A stretch of 64,000 nucleotides of DNA from Campylobacter porcelli. GTDB lineage: Bacteria; Campylobacterota; Campylobacteria; Campylobacterales; Campylobacteraceae. The DNA is taken from positions 1,240,001 through 1,304,000 of the forward strand of contig NZ_CP018789.1 of assembly GCF_002139855.1 (NCBI RefSeq), written 5' to 3'. Shown here in pieces: positions 48,549-57,073 of the stretch (position 1 is the first letter of the stretch; each line of letters opens with the position of its first letter). The translations under genes were made by a program, and so were the position numbers. The notes under the pieces are model-generated. The model saw only the letters and a list, made by a program, of their open reading frames with translations, was not told the origin of the DNA and made no database searches.

Positions 48549-49759
48549 GAAAACTCTGCTTAATTGCCCTAATATCTAGCTATATTTTTGCCAATGAGCT
48601 TCAAAATGCTATAGATAGCGCAAATAGCGGTGATATAATAGAGCTTGGTAGTGGAATTTACAGTGGCAATATCACTATAAATAAGCCAATAACCATTGAT
48701 GGCAAAGATAGAAGTGCCATTATAAAAGGCAATGGCACAGGCGATGTGATAAAGATAAATAGCTCTGGCGTAAGGCTTTTAAATTTAACCATCGAAAATA
48801 GCGGAAACTCTCATAATACCATTGATTCAGCCATAAGCTGCGATGGAGCAAGTAGAGTTGAAATCATCAATAACACTATTCAAAACTCACTTTTTGGGGT
48901 AAATTTCAAGCAGTGTAATGACTCTAAGATAGTTAATAATTTTATCACTTCAAAGCCTATTGATTTAGGTCTTAGGGGAGATGGAATTCGCCTATGGTAT
49001 AGCCATGATAATATAGTAGAAAACAACCATCTACACAAGAGCCGAGATATGGTAGTATGGTACTCTAGTAATAACCAAATTCGCAAAAACTATGGAGAAT
49101 ATGGTAGATACTCACTTCACTTTATGTATGCTGGTAAAAATTTGGTCGAAGATAATATTTTTAAATACAACTCCGTTGGTATATTTTTTATGTTCTCTTC
49201 TGGGACAACTGCTAGGAGAAATCAAATTCTAAGCTCTACTGGAGCTTTTGGGGTAGGTATTGGTATGAAAGATACAAGTGATTTTATCATTGAAAATAAC
49301 ACTCTAGCCTACAACGCTAGGGGATTATACCTTGACCAATCCCCATTTCAGCCAGGCACCACAAATATATATGAAAATAATAAGATATTATATAACACAA
49401 TTGGAGTTCAATTTCACGCTACCTTACACAAAAGCATATTTAATCACAATAATTTCATAGGAAATATGGAAGTAGCCATTAATGATACCCCTGGGTCAAA
49501 AATAGATATAAATGATTGGAGCCAAAATTATTTTGATGACTATGCTGGATTTGATAGAGATAAAGATGGAATTGGCGATATAGAGTATAAGAATTTTACC
49601 TATCTTGACTCACTATGGCAATACTATCCAAATTTAAGACTATTTTATGGAAGTGCAATTATGAGTATATTAAATTTCATCTCTAAACTCGCCCCATTTT
49701 CTGAGCCACAACTCTTAATAACAGACCCAAACCCAAAAATGGAGCCATATCATGAATAG
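48545..49759 (+). CDS. nosD: copper-site maturation protein NosD
   Basis: 404 residues from a GTG start overlapping nosB by 4 bases. Signal peptide (about 1-16), then right-handed parallel beta-helix repeats (IVENNHLHKSRDMVVWYSS, FIIENNTLAYNARGLYLDQS), the CASH/NosD family. With the ABC transporter NosFY it serves assembly of the CuZ centre. Confidence 0.94.
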   Translation: MRKLCLIALISSYIFANELQNAIDSANSGDIIELGSGIYSGNITINKPITIDGKDRSAIIKGNGTGDVIKINSSGVRLLNLTIENSGNSHNTIDSAISCDGASRVEIINNTIQNSLFGVNFKQCNDSKIVNNFITSKPIDLGLRGDGIRLWYSHDNIVENNHLHKSRDMVVWYSSNNQIRKNYGEYGRYSLHFMYAGKNLVEDNIFKYNSVGIFFMFSSGTTARRNQILSSTGAFGVGIGMKDTSDFIIENNTLAYNARGLYLDQSPFQPGTTNIYENNKILYNTIGVQFHATLHKSIFNHNNFIGNMEVAINDTPGSKIDINDWSQNYFDDYAGFDRDKDGIGDIEYKNFTYLDSLWQYYPNLRLFYGSAIMSILNFISKLAPFSEPQLLITDPNPKMEPYHE

Positions 49760-50429
49760 GAGAGAATTTAGCATTTTTAGCCTTATTACGCTTGGGGGTG
49801 CCATTGGTGGTGGGATAGTGATAAATAAATTTTATAAGCCAAAGCTCCATCTTAGACCGCCAGGAAGTGCTAAAAATTTCGAGTCTTTATGTATCAAATG
49901 CGGTCAATGCGTCCAAGTCTGCCCATATCATAGTATAAATTTACTTGGCTTTGATGATGGGATAAATCTAGCCACAGCCTACATAGACCCAAGCAAAAGA
50001 GGGTGCTATCTATGCGATCTCTTCCCTTGCGTTCTAGCCTGTCCTAGCGGGGCATTAGATCACAATATAAATTCAATCAAAGATGTCAAAATGGGAGTTG
50101 CCATCATCAAAGATATGCAAAAATGCTACGCAACCCTAGATAAAAGCGTAAGCAAAAGCGATGTTAGCACCTTGCTAAAGCGTAAAACCTACAATCAAAG
50201 AGAGAATGAAGCTAAAAAAATTATAGAAGATAATATCTCTAAAACCTGCCATCTATGCATCAGCTCATGCCCAGTTCAAGGTGCTATAAGCCTTGTAAAA
50301 ATCAGCGATAAACCAGCTATAAAAATAGAGCCAAATTGCGTTGGATGTGGCGTTTGCCAAGAAGTCTGCTTTGCTAATGTAATAGAAATTTTACCAAATA
50401 AAAGCTATAAGGATATATATGGAGATTAA
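49752..50429 (+). CDS. nosG: periplasmic ferredoxin NosG (NapG-like)
   Basis: 225 residues. N-terminal twin-arginine motif NRREFSIFS with a hydrophobic stretch, so Tat export. Four [4Fe-4S] motifs: CIKCGQCVQVCP, CYLCDLFPCVLACP, CHLCISSCP and CVGCGVCQEVC. With membrane protein NosH it should take electrons from menaquinol and hand them to the Nos cytochromes. Overlaps nosD by 8 bases. Confidence 0.92.
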   Translation: MNRREFSIFSLITLGGAIGGGIVINKFYKPKLHLRPPGSAKNFESLCIKCGQCVQVCPYHSINLLGFDDGINLATAYIDPSKRGCYLCDLFPCVLACPSGALDHNINSIKDVKMGVAIIKDMQKCYATLDKSVSKSDVSTLLKRKTYNQRENEAKKIIEDNISKTCHLCISSCPVQGAISLVKISDKPAIKIEPNCVGCGVCQEVCFANVIEILPNKSYKDIYGD

Positions 50430-50430
50430 A

Positions 50431-50964
50431 ATGCAAAAATCAATTATACTACTACTTAGTGCTATGATATTTTTAGGGTGTCAAAACGAGCAAAATCCTA
50501 AAAATCAACCACAAGAGCAAAGTACAACCTCAATCACAATCAAAAAAGGAGATAAAACTGCTCAAAACAGAGCTGATAATTGGGTAGTCTATGATATAGA
50601 TGGGGCTAAAAATATCAAATTTGGAGTTGGTGAATCAAACCAAACTACCAAATCAATTGGTGCCATTGCTCTTACTAGAGCCCCGCTGCAAAGCATTAAT
50701 AAAGCTCTATTAAAAGGGCAATTGAGTAAGAATTTTATCACCAAATGCTCAGCTTGTCATGATGATTATGCTAATGGAATTATCGGGCCATCTTTGCTAG
50801 ATAAATCAAACGAGCAAATATATAATATGATAATTGCTTATCGCACCAAAACCAAGACAAATATCCTAATGAGCGACCTTGTAAAAGCCATGAGCGATAA
50901 AGAGATAAAGGATATTGCTAATGAGATTAGTGAATTTAATAAACAATTTAGGAGTCAAAAATGA
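50431..50964 (+). CDS. nosC1: monohaem cytochrome c lipoprotein NosC1
   Basis: 177 residues from the ATG at 50431, which has GGAG seven bases before it; an in-frame ATG four codons earlier lacks a site. Lipoprotein signal with lipobox FLGC. Haem motif CSACH near residue 108, and a probable distal Met in ILMSDLV or VKAMSD. Electron carrier to NosZ. Overlaps nosC2 by 4 bases. Confidence 0.88.
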   Translation: MQKSIILLLSAMIFLGCQNEQNPKNQPQEQSTTSITIKKGDKTAQNRADNWVVYDIDGAKNIKFGVGESNQTTKSIGAIALTRAPLQSINKALLKGQLSKNFITKCSACHDDYANGIIGPSLLDKSNEQIYNMIIAYRTKTKTNILMSDLVKAMSDKEIKDIANEISEFNKQFRSQK

Positions 50965-51404
50965 ATTTAGGCAAAATTTTAGCCCTATTATTAAGCTGTT
51001 TAATTGTAATTTTAATGCTTTTTATGGCTTTTAGCTCTGATAATTTACAAACACAAGAGATGGTAGCAACCACCTCAAAGCAAACGCAAAATATTTTTAG
51101 CTCAAAAAGTGAATTTCAAACAAACGATGAGTTAAATAAGATTAAAGAGCTCAAACAAAGCGTATCAATCAGCAGTGATGGCGTAAGCAAAATATACTTA
51201 CAAAGCTGTGCTCCATGCCACGCTAAAGATGGCTCTGGAATTATCGCCCCATCAATAATCGGAAAGAGCAAGGCTGAAATTTTAGCTAGATTAAATGAGT
51301 ATAAATCTGGAAATATACCAAATAGCTTGATGAAAGGACTTTTAGATAATGTCAGCGATGAAAATTTAACAATTTTAGCTGAAGAAATATCTAAATTTAA
51401 ATAG
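50961..51404 (+). CDS. nosC2: monohaem cytochrome c NosC2
   Basis: 147 residues. N-terminal membrane anchor (about 5-24), a linker rich in S, T and Q, then a cytochrome c domain with CAPCH near residue 79, GSGIIAPSIIGKS and a distal Met in NSLMKGLL. Paralogue of NosC1; the pair is typical of epsilonproteobacterial nos clusters. Confidence 0.88.
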   Translation: MNLGKILALLLSCLIVILMLFMAFSSDNLQTQEMVATTSKQTQNIFSSKSEFQTNDELNKIKELKQSVSISSDGVSKIYLQSCAPCHAKDGSGIIAPSIIGKSKAEILARLNEYKSGNIPNSLMKGLLDNVSDENLTILAEEISKFK

Positions 51405-51408
51405 CATT

Positions 51409-52305
51409 ATGGATAAATATAAAAGCCGTCAAACCATCGCTAATGCTGGTTTTTTCTCTACCTTTATAACCATTACAAAAAGTGGTAAAAAGCGTCCTAG
51501 TATAAGATTTTATAGATATTGCTCTATGGTGCTAATCCATCTTTTATTTGTGCTATCATTTATAGCAGATATTCAGATAATTGAAGGCGATATTACTGGG
51601 TCTAGAATGGTAGGATTTCATCTAGCTGATCCATTTATCACCGCTCAAATCACGCTTAGTAGGGGCGAACTGCCGATAAATTTACTCATTGGTGCTTTTA
51701 CAATTTTGGCATTTTATATATTTTTTGCTGGGCGTGCCTTTTGCTCTTGGGTCTGCCCGTATAACTTTTTTAGCGAATTTGCTGAGAGATTAAATGCTAA
51801 ATTAATTAGCAAAAAGATAATTAAAAAAAGAGAATTTGATACAAAAATCAGATATATATTTTTGCTATTTTTTGCTATTTTAAGCCTTGTTAGTGGGTAT
51901 TTGATATTTGAAATTTTCAATGTTGTAGGTATAGTATCAAGATTTATAATCTATGGCTATAGTGCTGCTATATGGTGGGTGATTTTAGTATTTTTGGCCG
52001 AAGTATTCTTTAGTAGGAGATTTTGGTGTAGATATATCTGCCCTATTGGAACTCTATACTCATTGCTATCTAGATTTAGAGCTATAAAAGTCAGCTGGGA
52101 TAAAAATAGATGCGATCACTGTGCTGTATGCATGGATGTCTGTATCACTCCAAAAGTTCTAGAGATCACAAAAGCTAAAAATATAGATAAGCCAAATGAT
52201 AAATTTAGCATAGTAAGTGGAGATTGCACCATGTGCGGTAGGTGCATTGATGTATGCCATCAAGATGCTTTAAGCTATGATAATATGCTAAAAAAACTTT
52301 TATAA
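51409..52305 (+). CDS. nosH: membrane quinol dehydrogenase subunit NosH (NapH-like)
   Basis: 298 residues with four membrane helices and two Cys-Pro motifs after helices (FCSWVCPYNFFSEF near 116 and FWCRYICPIGTLYSL near 208), then two [4Fe-4S] ferredoxin motifs, CDHCAVCMDVC and CTMCGRCIDVCH, on the cytoplasmic side. Forms a menaquinol dehydrogenase with NosG. Confidence 0.93.
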   Translation: MDKYKSRQTIANAGFFSTFITITKSGKKRPSIRFYRYCSMVLIHLLFVLSFIADIQIIEGDITGSRMVGFHLADPFITAQITLSRGELPINLLIGAFTILAFYIFFAGRAFCSWVCPYNFFSEFAERLNAKLISKKIIKKREFDTKIRYIFLLFFAILSLVSGYLIFEIFNVVGIVSRFIIYGYSAAIWWVILVFLAEVFFSRRFWCRYICPIGTLYSLLSRFRAIKVSWDKNRCDHCAVCMDVCITPKVLEITKAKNIDKPNDKFSIVSGDCTMCGRCIDVCHQDALSYDNMLKKLL

Positions 52306-52315
52306 GGATTTAATA

Positions 52316-52963
52316 TTGATAAAAATAGAAAATATTACTAAAAAATTTGGCTCTCAAATCATATTAAATAATATAAATTTAAATATCCAAGATAGCCAAA
52401 AACTCCTAATAATGGGGCAAAATGGAGCTGGTAAATCCACCTTGATGAAGGTAATTTTAGGCGAAATAATCTGTGATAATGGCTCTATATCCATAGATGG
52501 CATTGACCCAATCAAAGATAGAAAAAACGCCCTAAAATATCTAAGCTTCGTCCCACAAACCCCGCCACCACTTAGACTTAGCGTAAGCGATTTGTGCCAC
52601 TACTGCGTTAGCTCAACAAAAGCTAACTTAAATGATATAATATCATATTTAAAAGAGCTAGATTTAGAGTATAAAAAAGAGTATAAAAAGCCATTTTATA
52701 AGCTATCAGGCGGTATGAAACAAAAGGTATTAATAGCTCTAGCACTAGCAAGAGAGTCAAAAACTATAATGTTTGATGAGCCAACTGCTAATCTCGACCC
52801 TAAGGCTAGAGAAAAATTTATGGATATTTTAAATTCCAAATTTCAATCCCATACGCTAATTTTCATCTCTCACAGAGTAAGCGAAGTTAAGGGTATAGTA
52901 AATCGCATTGTAGAGATGGATTTAGGCAATATAATTAAAGATAATAAGGCAAATAATGAGTAA
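52316..52963 (+). CDS. nosF: ABC transporter ATPase NosF
   Basis: 215 residues from a TTG start with TAAGG upstream. Walker A MGQNGAGKSTLMK near 35, signature KLSGGMKQKVLIA near 130, Walker B TIMFDEPTANLD, and H-loop FISHR. Energises transport (probably of a sulfur species) needed by NosD for CuZ assembly. Overlaps nosY by 8 bases. Confidence 0.93.
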   Translation: MIKIENITKKFGSQIILNNINLNIQDSQKLLIMGQNGAGKSTLMKVILGEIICDNGSISIDGIDPIKDRKNALKYLSFVPQTPPPLRLSVSDLCHYCVSSTKANLNDIISYLKELDLEYKKEYKKPFYKLSGGMKQKVLIALALARESKTIMFDEPTANLDPKAREKFMDILNSKFQSHTLIFISHRVSEVKGIVNRIVEMDLGNIIKDNKANNE

Positions 52964-53783
52964 TTTAATCTTAATAGCAAAAATTGATATAAAAGAGACC
53001 TTCGCTTCAAAATGGTTTTTATTTTATTTAATTACGTTTGCTGGGCTTATTGCGATATTTTTTGTTACAGGTGTTGTAGATAGTAGAGTTGCTGGATTTA
53101 GCGGTCTTACTAGAATGCTATTGCTATTTATACAAATTTGTATAATAATTTTACCAATATTCATTCTCATCACAACCGTGCGAAGTATAAATTCCAATAG
53201 AGAAGTTGGAGCATTAGAGTATCTACTTAGCTTTCCAATTTCGCTTAAAGAATACTATTTTGGCAAGGCTTTGGGTAGGGCTTTTACTATATTTTTACCC
53301 ATACTCTTAGCTCTTATATTATCACTTTTTATAGCGATATTTAAGGATACTGCCATACCTTGGGGGCTATTTTTTTACTATACTTTACTGCTTTTAGTAT
53401 TATCTTTTGTATTTTTATCATTTGGATTTTTAATCTCAAGTATTATTAAAAATAGTGAGCTTGGGCTTGGATTTTCATTCTTATTTTGGCTATTTTTATT
53501 GGCATTTTTAGACCTAGCATTAATAGGCATAATGATGCAAAGCTTAGTAAATGAAAACATCATCTACGCCATATCACTAGCTAACCCCATACAGATATTT
53601 AGGATAGCGGCCATTAGCTTATTTGATCCAAATTTAGCCGTGATTGGGCCTGCTGCTTATTTTATTTTAGATGGTTTTGGTAGGGTTAATTTTTTGATAT
53701 ATTCAGCGGTGTATCCAACTTTACTTGGTATAATATGCCTAGTAGCTGGGTATATATCATTTTCTAGGAGAGATTTAGTATGA
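52956..53783 (+). CDS. nosY: ABC transporter permease NosY
   Basis: 275 residues with six membrane helices, beginning LILIAKIDIKETFASKWF, typical of ABC-2-type NosY. SNREVGALEYLLSFPISLKEYYFGK near 85 is the conserved cytoplasmic coupling region. Overlaps nosL by 4 bases. Confidence 0.93.
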   Translation: MSNLILIAKIDIKETFASKWFLFYLITFAGLIAIFFVTGVVDSRVAGFSGLTRMLLLFIQICIIILPIFILITTVRSINSNREVGALEYLLSFPISLKEYYFGKALGRAFTIFLPILLALILSLFIAIFKDTAIPWGLFFYYTLLLLVLSFVFLSFGFLISSIIKNSELGLGFSFLFWLFLLAFLDLALIGIMMQSLVNENIIYAISLANPIQIFRIAAISLFDPNLAVIGPAAYFILDGFGRVNFLIYSAVYPTLLGIICLVAGYISFSRRDLV

Positions 53784-54235
53784 GAAGGCTAATATTTTTA
53801 GCTCTTTGTGTGTGCGTTGGCTTTAGCCAAAATCTAAAAAATAGCCAATTTTTTAAAGATGTAAATTCAACCTGCCCTATTAAATTTATAGATGTCTTTA
53901 AATATCCTGATTGGATAGCAGCAGTTGAATACAAAAATGGCAAAAAAGTGCTTTTTAGCTCGGCTAAACAGATGTTTTACTATATTTATACTAGTAAGCC
54001 AAAGGAGGTAGTCCCCCTTAAAAAGCTATATGTTACTGATTACAAAACCAAGGAGCTAATAGAGGCAACTGATGCGTTTTATGTATTTGGTAGTCGTATA
54101 GTAAGCTTTAGCGGTGATGACCTTATACCATTTAGAAGTTATGATGATGCTAAGGAATTTGCTGATAAAACTTCAGCTAGTAGGATTTTTGAATTTAGCA
54201 AAATTAATAAAAAATTGATTGATTACTTAAATTAA
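53780..54235 (+). CDS. nosL: NosL-family copper chaperone, variant motif
   Basis: 151 residues with a signal peptide (about 1-17). After it, NSTCPIKFIDVFKYPDWIAAVEYKNGKKVLFSSAKQM follows the NosL pattern, in which a Cys-containing motif precedes a strand and FCS-like segment. Here the usual lipobox is absent and the C-G-M copper motif is replaced by C-P-I. It is likely a copper donor to apo-NosZ, but with altered ligands. Confidence 0.8.
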   Translation: MRRLIFLALCVCVGFSQNLKNSQFFKDVNSTCPIKFIDVFKYPDWIAAVEYKNGKKVLFSSAKQMFYYIYTSKPKEVVPLKKLYVTDYKTKELIEATDAFYVFGSRIVSFSGDDLIPFRSYDDAKEFADKTSASRIFEFSKINKKLIDYLN

Positions 54236-54244
54236 GGTCTAAAA

Positions 54245-54685
54245 ATGAAAAAAATTTTATATATTTTAATTGCAATTATCGCTGGTGGCTTACTTGCTTT
54301 TTTAATGAATCTTCCAAGTGATAATACACAAAAAATATCAGACCAATCAAATATAACTTGTGATTTAAACACTCAAAACTGCTCCATAGAGCATAATGGA
54401 GATCAAATTAGCTTCTCATTTTATCCAAGACCACTTGAGGCTATGGTGCCACTTACGCTAAAAGTAGATGGATTAAAGCATAATTATAAAAATTTAAATG
54501 CTCGAATTTATGGGCTAAATATGGATATGGGAACGATAAAGGCAAATTTAGAAAATAGAGGTAGTCTCTACATAGGCTCAGTGGTGCTAAGCTCATGCGT
54601 AGTTGAAGTTATGAATTATAGATTGGAGTTATATGATGGGGATAAGCAACTTGGAATTTATATAGATTTTAATCTTAAAATCTGA
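54245..54685 (+). CDS. YtkA/FixH-like anchored periplasmic protein at the end of the nos operon
   Basis: 146 residues: membrane anchor (about 4-22), then a beta-sandwich-like domain with TCDLNTQNCSI near 38, YPRPLEAMVPLTLKVDG, and IYGLNMDMGTIKANLENRGSLYIGSVVLSSCVVEVMNYRLELYDGD. The M-x-M-G followed by G-x-L-Y-x-G and a final strand recalls FixH/YtkA domains, which often accompany copper-oxidase assembly. Methionines and three cysteines could bind copper (inference). Nine bases after nosL. Confidence 0.6.
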   Translation: MKKILYILIAIIAGGLLAFLMNLPSDNTQKISDQSNITCDLNTQNCSIEHNGDQISFSFYPRPLEAMVPLTLKVDGLKHNYKNLNARIYGLNMDMGTIKANLENRGSLYIGSVVLSSCVVEVMNYRLELYDGDKQLGIYIDFNLKI

Positions 54686-54701
54686 TTTTAACCTAATAGA
54701 C

Positions 54702-54723
54702 CAAATAGCCATTTGGCTATTTG
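54702..54723 (+). terminator. bidirectional terminator, nos operon / ttcA
   Basis: Perfect 9-base stem CAAATAGCC/GGCTATTTG with a 4-base ATTT loop in the convergent gap. Confidence 0.8.
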
Positions 54724-54729
54724 ACTAAA

Positions 54730-55473
54730 TTAATCAACCTTAAAAAATGTATCCAAATGTATATTTTCAAAAGCCGCTTGCAAACTCACAAATAGCTTTG
54801 GATTTTGCTTTTCAAGGGATGCTAAAAGCTCTTTAGTCTCAGCTCTAGCGTGTGGCATTTTGACATCAAATCTCATAGCCGGACAAGCCTCATCGCCAAT
54901 TACTTTAAGCTCATTTCTAATAGCATTATCACGCAATTGACGCTCACGCACATTAATAAGCGGTCTTATAACCACTAAGCCATTTTTAGCCGTGTATTTT
55001 GGCGCTAAGGTTCTTAATGCTCCATTATATGTAAAATTCATAAAAAAGCTCTCAACCGCATCATCTAAATGATGACCAATAGCAAGCTTATTAAACCCAT
55101 TAGCCAAAGCATAAGTATATAGATACCCACGCCTCATACGACTAAAAAAGCTACAAAAGCTTGAGTTTTTACGAATTTTATCCTTGCTAATTTCAAATAT
55201 AGAGCTATCAATCACACTATGCTTAATCCCATGATCCTCGCAATGCCTAGTAAGATAGTCGTAATTCTCACCCATTCCATAGCTAAGGGTTACTGCTTGG
55301 AATTCAAATTTATCTGGTGTAACATTTTGAAAATGCTTAAGAATGTGAGCTAAGCTTAAACTATCTTTACCACCGCTTAAACCTAGCAAAATTCTATCGC
55401 CCTTTTCAAACATTTTATACTTAGCATTAGTTTGACCGACTTGTCTAATTAGCTTTTTGCTTAATTCTATCAT
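54730..55473 (-). CDS. ttcA: TtcA-family PP-loop protein, incomplete Fe-S cysteine set
   Basis: 247 residues. PP-loop LSGGKDSLSLAHIL (residues 32-45) and GHHLDDAVESFFMN (133-146) place it in the TtcA/TtuA group, which thiolates tRNA cytidine 32. In E. coli TtcA a CxxC before SRLRRG and a third Cys near the end ligate the [4Fe-4S] cluster. Here the first site reads CSFFSRMRRG (Cys107, second Cys replaced by Phe) and the later site ACPAMRFD (Cys197). The activity may therefore differ. Overlaps mtnN by 4 bases. Confidence 0.75.
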   Translation of the reverse strand: MIELSKKLIRQVGQTNAKYKMFEKGDRILLGLSGGKDSLSLAHILKHFQNVTPDKFEFQAVTLSYGMGENYDYLTRHCEDHGIKHSVIDSSIFEISKDKIRKNSSFCSFFSRMRRGYLYTYALANGFNKLAIGHHLDDAVESFFMNFTYNGALRTLAPKYTAKNGLVVIRPLINVRERQLRDNAIRNELKVIGDEACPAMRFDVKMPHARAETKELLASLEKQNPKLFVSLQAAFENIHLDTFFKVD

Positions 55474-56156
55474 ATATTTTTTACCATTTCTAAGACAAAT
55501 TTAGCAGATTTATCAGCAGCTTCTATTAGAAATTTATCAAAGTCAATCTCCGCTTTGCCACCAGCTTCATCGCTAATAGCCCTAAGCATGCAAAATCCAA
55601 CCCCAAGAGCAGCACAAACCTGAGCTACACTAGCTCCTTCCATCTCTACTGCGTCAGCTTGAAAGGTTGATTTTATCCACTCTTTTTTATCATCATTACA
55701 GATAAATTGATCCCCAGTAGCCACCACCCCACTAAGCAAATTCACACCCAAAGAGTCAGCTACCTTTTTAGCGACATCATTTAGCATATCATCGCTATTT
55801 TCAAAAATATTAATCCCAGGCACATACCCATGCGGATGACCAAAAGCCGTTATATCCAAATCATGCTGAGCGGTGCTGGTGGTATAGAGCATATCCCCTA
55901 TTTTTAAATTCTCATTTAAAGCCCCAGCCACACCGGTAAATATCAGCTTCTCACAGCCAAATTTCTCTATCAAAATAGCAGCAGTTAAGGCCGCATTTAC
56001 TTTGCCAATTTTAGAGTAGGCTATCACGAGATCATGACCAAAATAATTAACTTTATAAAATAGATTTTTAGCATAATCAATCTTATCATATTCGCCAACT
56101 GCTCCTAGCAAAAGCTCGATCTCCTCGCTCATAGCTCCAAGTATGGCAATCTTCAT
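55470..56156 (-). CDS. mtnN: 5'-methylthioadenosine/S-adenosylhomocysteine nucleosidase
   Basis: 228 residues. Cleaves MTA, SAH and, in Campylobacter and Helicobacter, also 6-amino-6-deoxyfutalosine in menaquinone synthesis. Family marks: KIAILGAMSEEIELL at the start, FTGVAGALNENLKIGDML near 75, AVEMEGASVAQVC near 170 (substrate Glu) and RAISDEAGG (catalytic Asp). Sits between fabD and ttcA with 4-base overlaps on both sides. Confidence 0.95.
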   Translation of the reverse strand: MKIAILGAMSEEIELLLGAVGEYDKIDYAKNLFYKVNYFGHDLVIAYSKIGKVNAALTAAILIEKFGCEKLIFTGVAGALNENLKIGDMLYTTSTAQHDLDITAFGHPHGYVPGINIFENSDDMLNDVAKKVADSLGVNLLSGVVATGDQFICNDDKKEWIKSTFQADAVEMEGASVAQVCAALGVGFCMLRAISDEAGGKAEIDFDKFLIEAADKSAKFVLEMVKNI

Positions 56157-57064
56157 CTTAAAGCCTCTAAAGTTTCCTTAAGTGAGCTTAAATTCGTAAT
56201 GCTGTATGTTGGTTTATCGCAGATTTTTTTATTCATTCCCTTTAGCACACTCGCACCAAATTCAATAAAACAATCAACGCTATTAGCATAATTTTCAACA
56301 CTATTTTGATATAGCACTGGACTAACTAATTGTAGCTTTAATAGCTCTAAGGCCTCTTTTTTAGTAGAGTAGATCTTAGCAGTTACATTTGAAACCACCG
56401 GCGAAAACTCATCACTCAATAGACCCTCTAGCTCATTAGCAAGCTTAATGCTAGCATTTTGAAGAAGTGGGCAATGGCTTGCTACGCTCATATCAAGCAG
56501 CATAGCTCTCTTAGCCCCAGCAGATTTAAACTCACCCGCACTTAACTCAAGATCACTTCTAATACCAGCTACCACGATTTGACCATCGCAATTGTAGTTT
56601 GCTGGCCAAATTTGTCTATTGCTATTTTTACAAATCTCTTCTACTTTTTCATTGCTAAGACCTAGCACAACCATCATTCCAGCACCAATGCCTAAACAAT
56701 CTTGCATCATAAATTTACCACGCAAATTTACCAATTTAATAACTTCAAGTGGCTTAATAGCGCCACTTACGCTAAGAGCGCTAAACTCACCCAAAGAGTG
56801 ACCAAAGCTAATTTGTGCTTGTAAATCCAAGCTATGTTTAAGTGCTTCAAAGCACATTAGCGAATTTAGCACGATAGCTGGTTGAGTAAATTCAGACTGA
56901 CCTAGCTTATCATTTTCTTCAAATAACAGTGATTTAAAATCAATATCACAATACTCACTAGCACTATCTAATAGCTCTTTAGCAGCCTTAAACTCGCCAT
57001 ATATCTCTTGCCCCATACCAACGCTTTGTGAGCCTTGACCTGGAAAAATAAACCCAACTCTCAT
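56153..57064 (-). CDS. fabD: malonyl-CoA:ACP transacylase
   Basis: 303 residues. Transfers malonyl from CoA to ACP. Active-site motif FGHSLGEFSALSVSGA (catalytic Ser near 91), start IFPGQGSQSVGMGQ, and a second His in SVASHCPLLQ near 195. Lies ten bases after slyD. Confidence 0.95.
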   Translation of the reverse strand: MRVGFIFPGQGSQSVGMGQEIYGEFKAAKELLDSASEYCDIDFKSLLFEENDKLGQSEFTQPAIVLNSLMCFEALKHSLDLQAQISFGHSLGEFSALSVSGAIKPLEVIKLVNLRGKFMMQDCLGIGAGMMVVLGLSNEKVEEICKNSNRQIWPANYNCDGQIVVAGIRSDLELSAGEFKSAGAKRAMLLDMSVASHCPLLQNASIKLANELEGLLSDEFSPVVSNVTAKIYSTKKEALELLKLQLVSPVLYQNSVENYANSVDCFIEFGASVLKGMNKKICDKPTYSITNLSSLKETLEALR

Positions 57065-57073
57065 ATCAAACTC

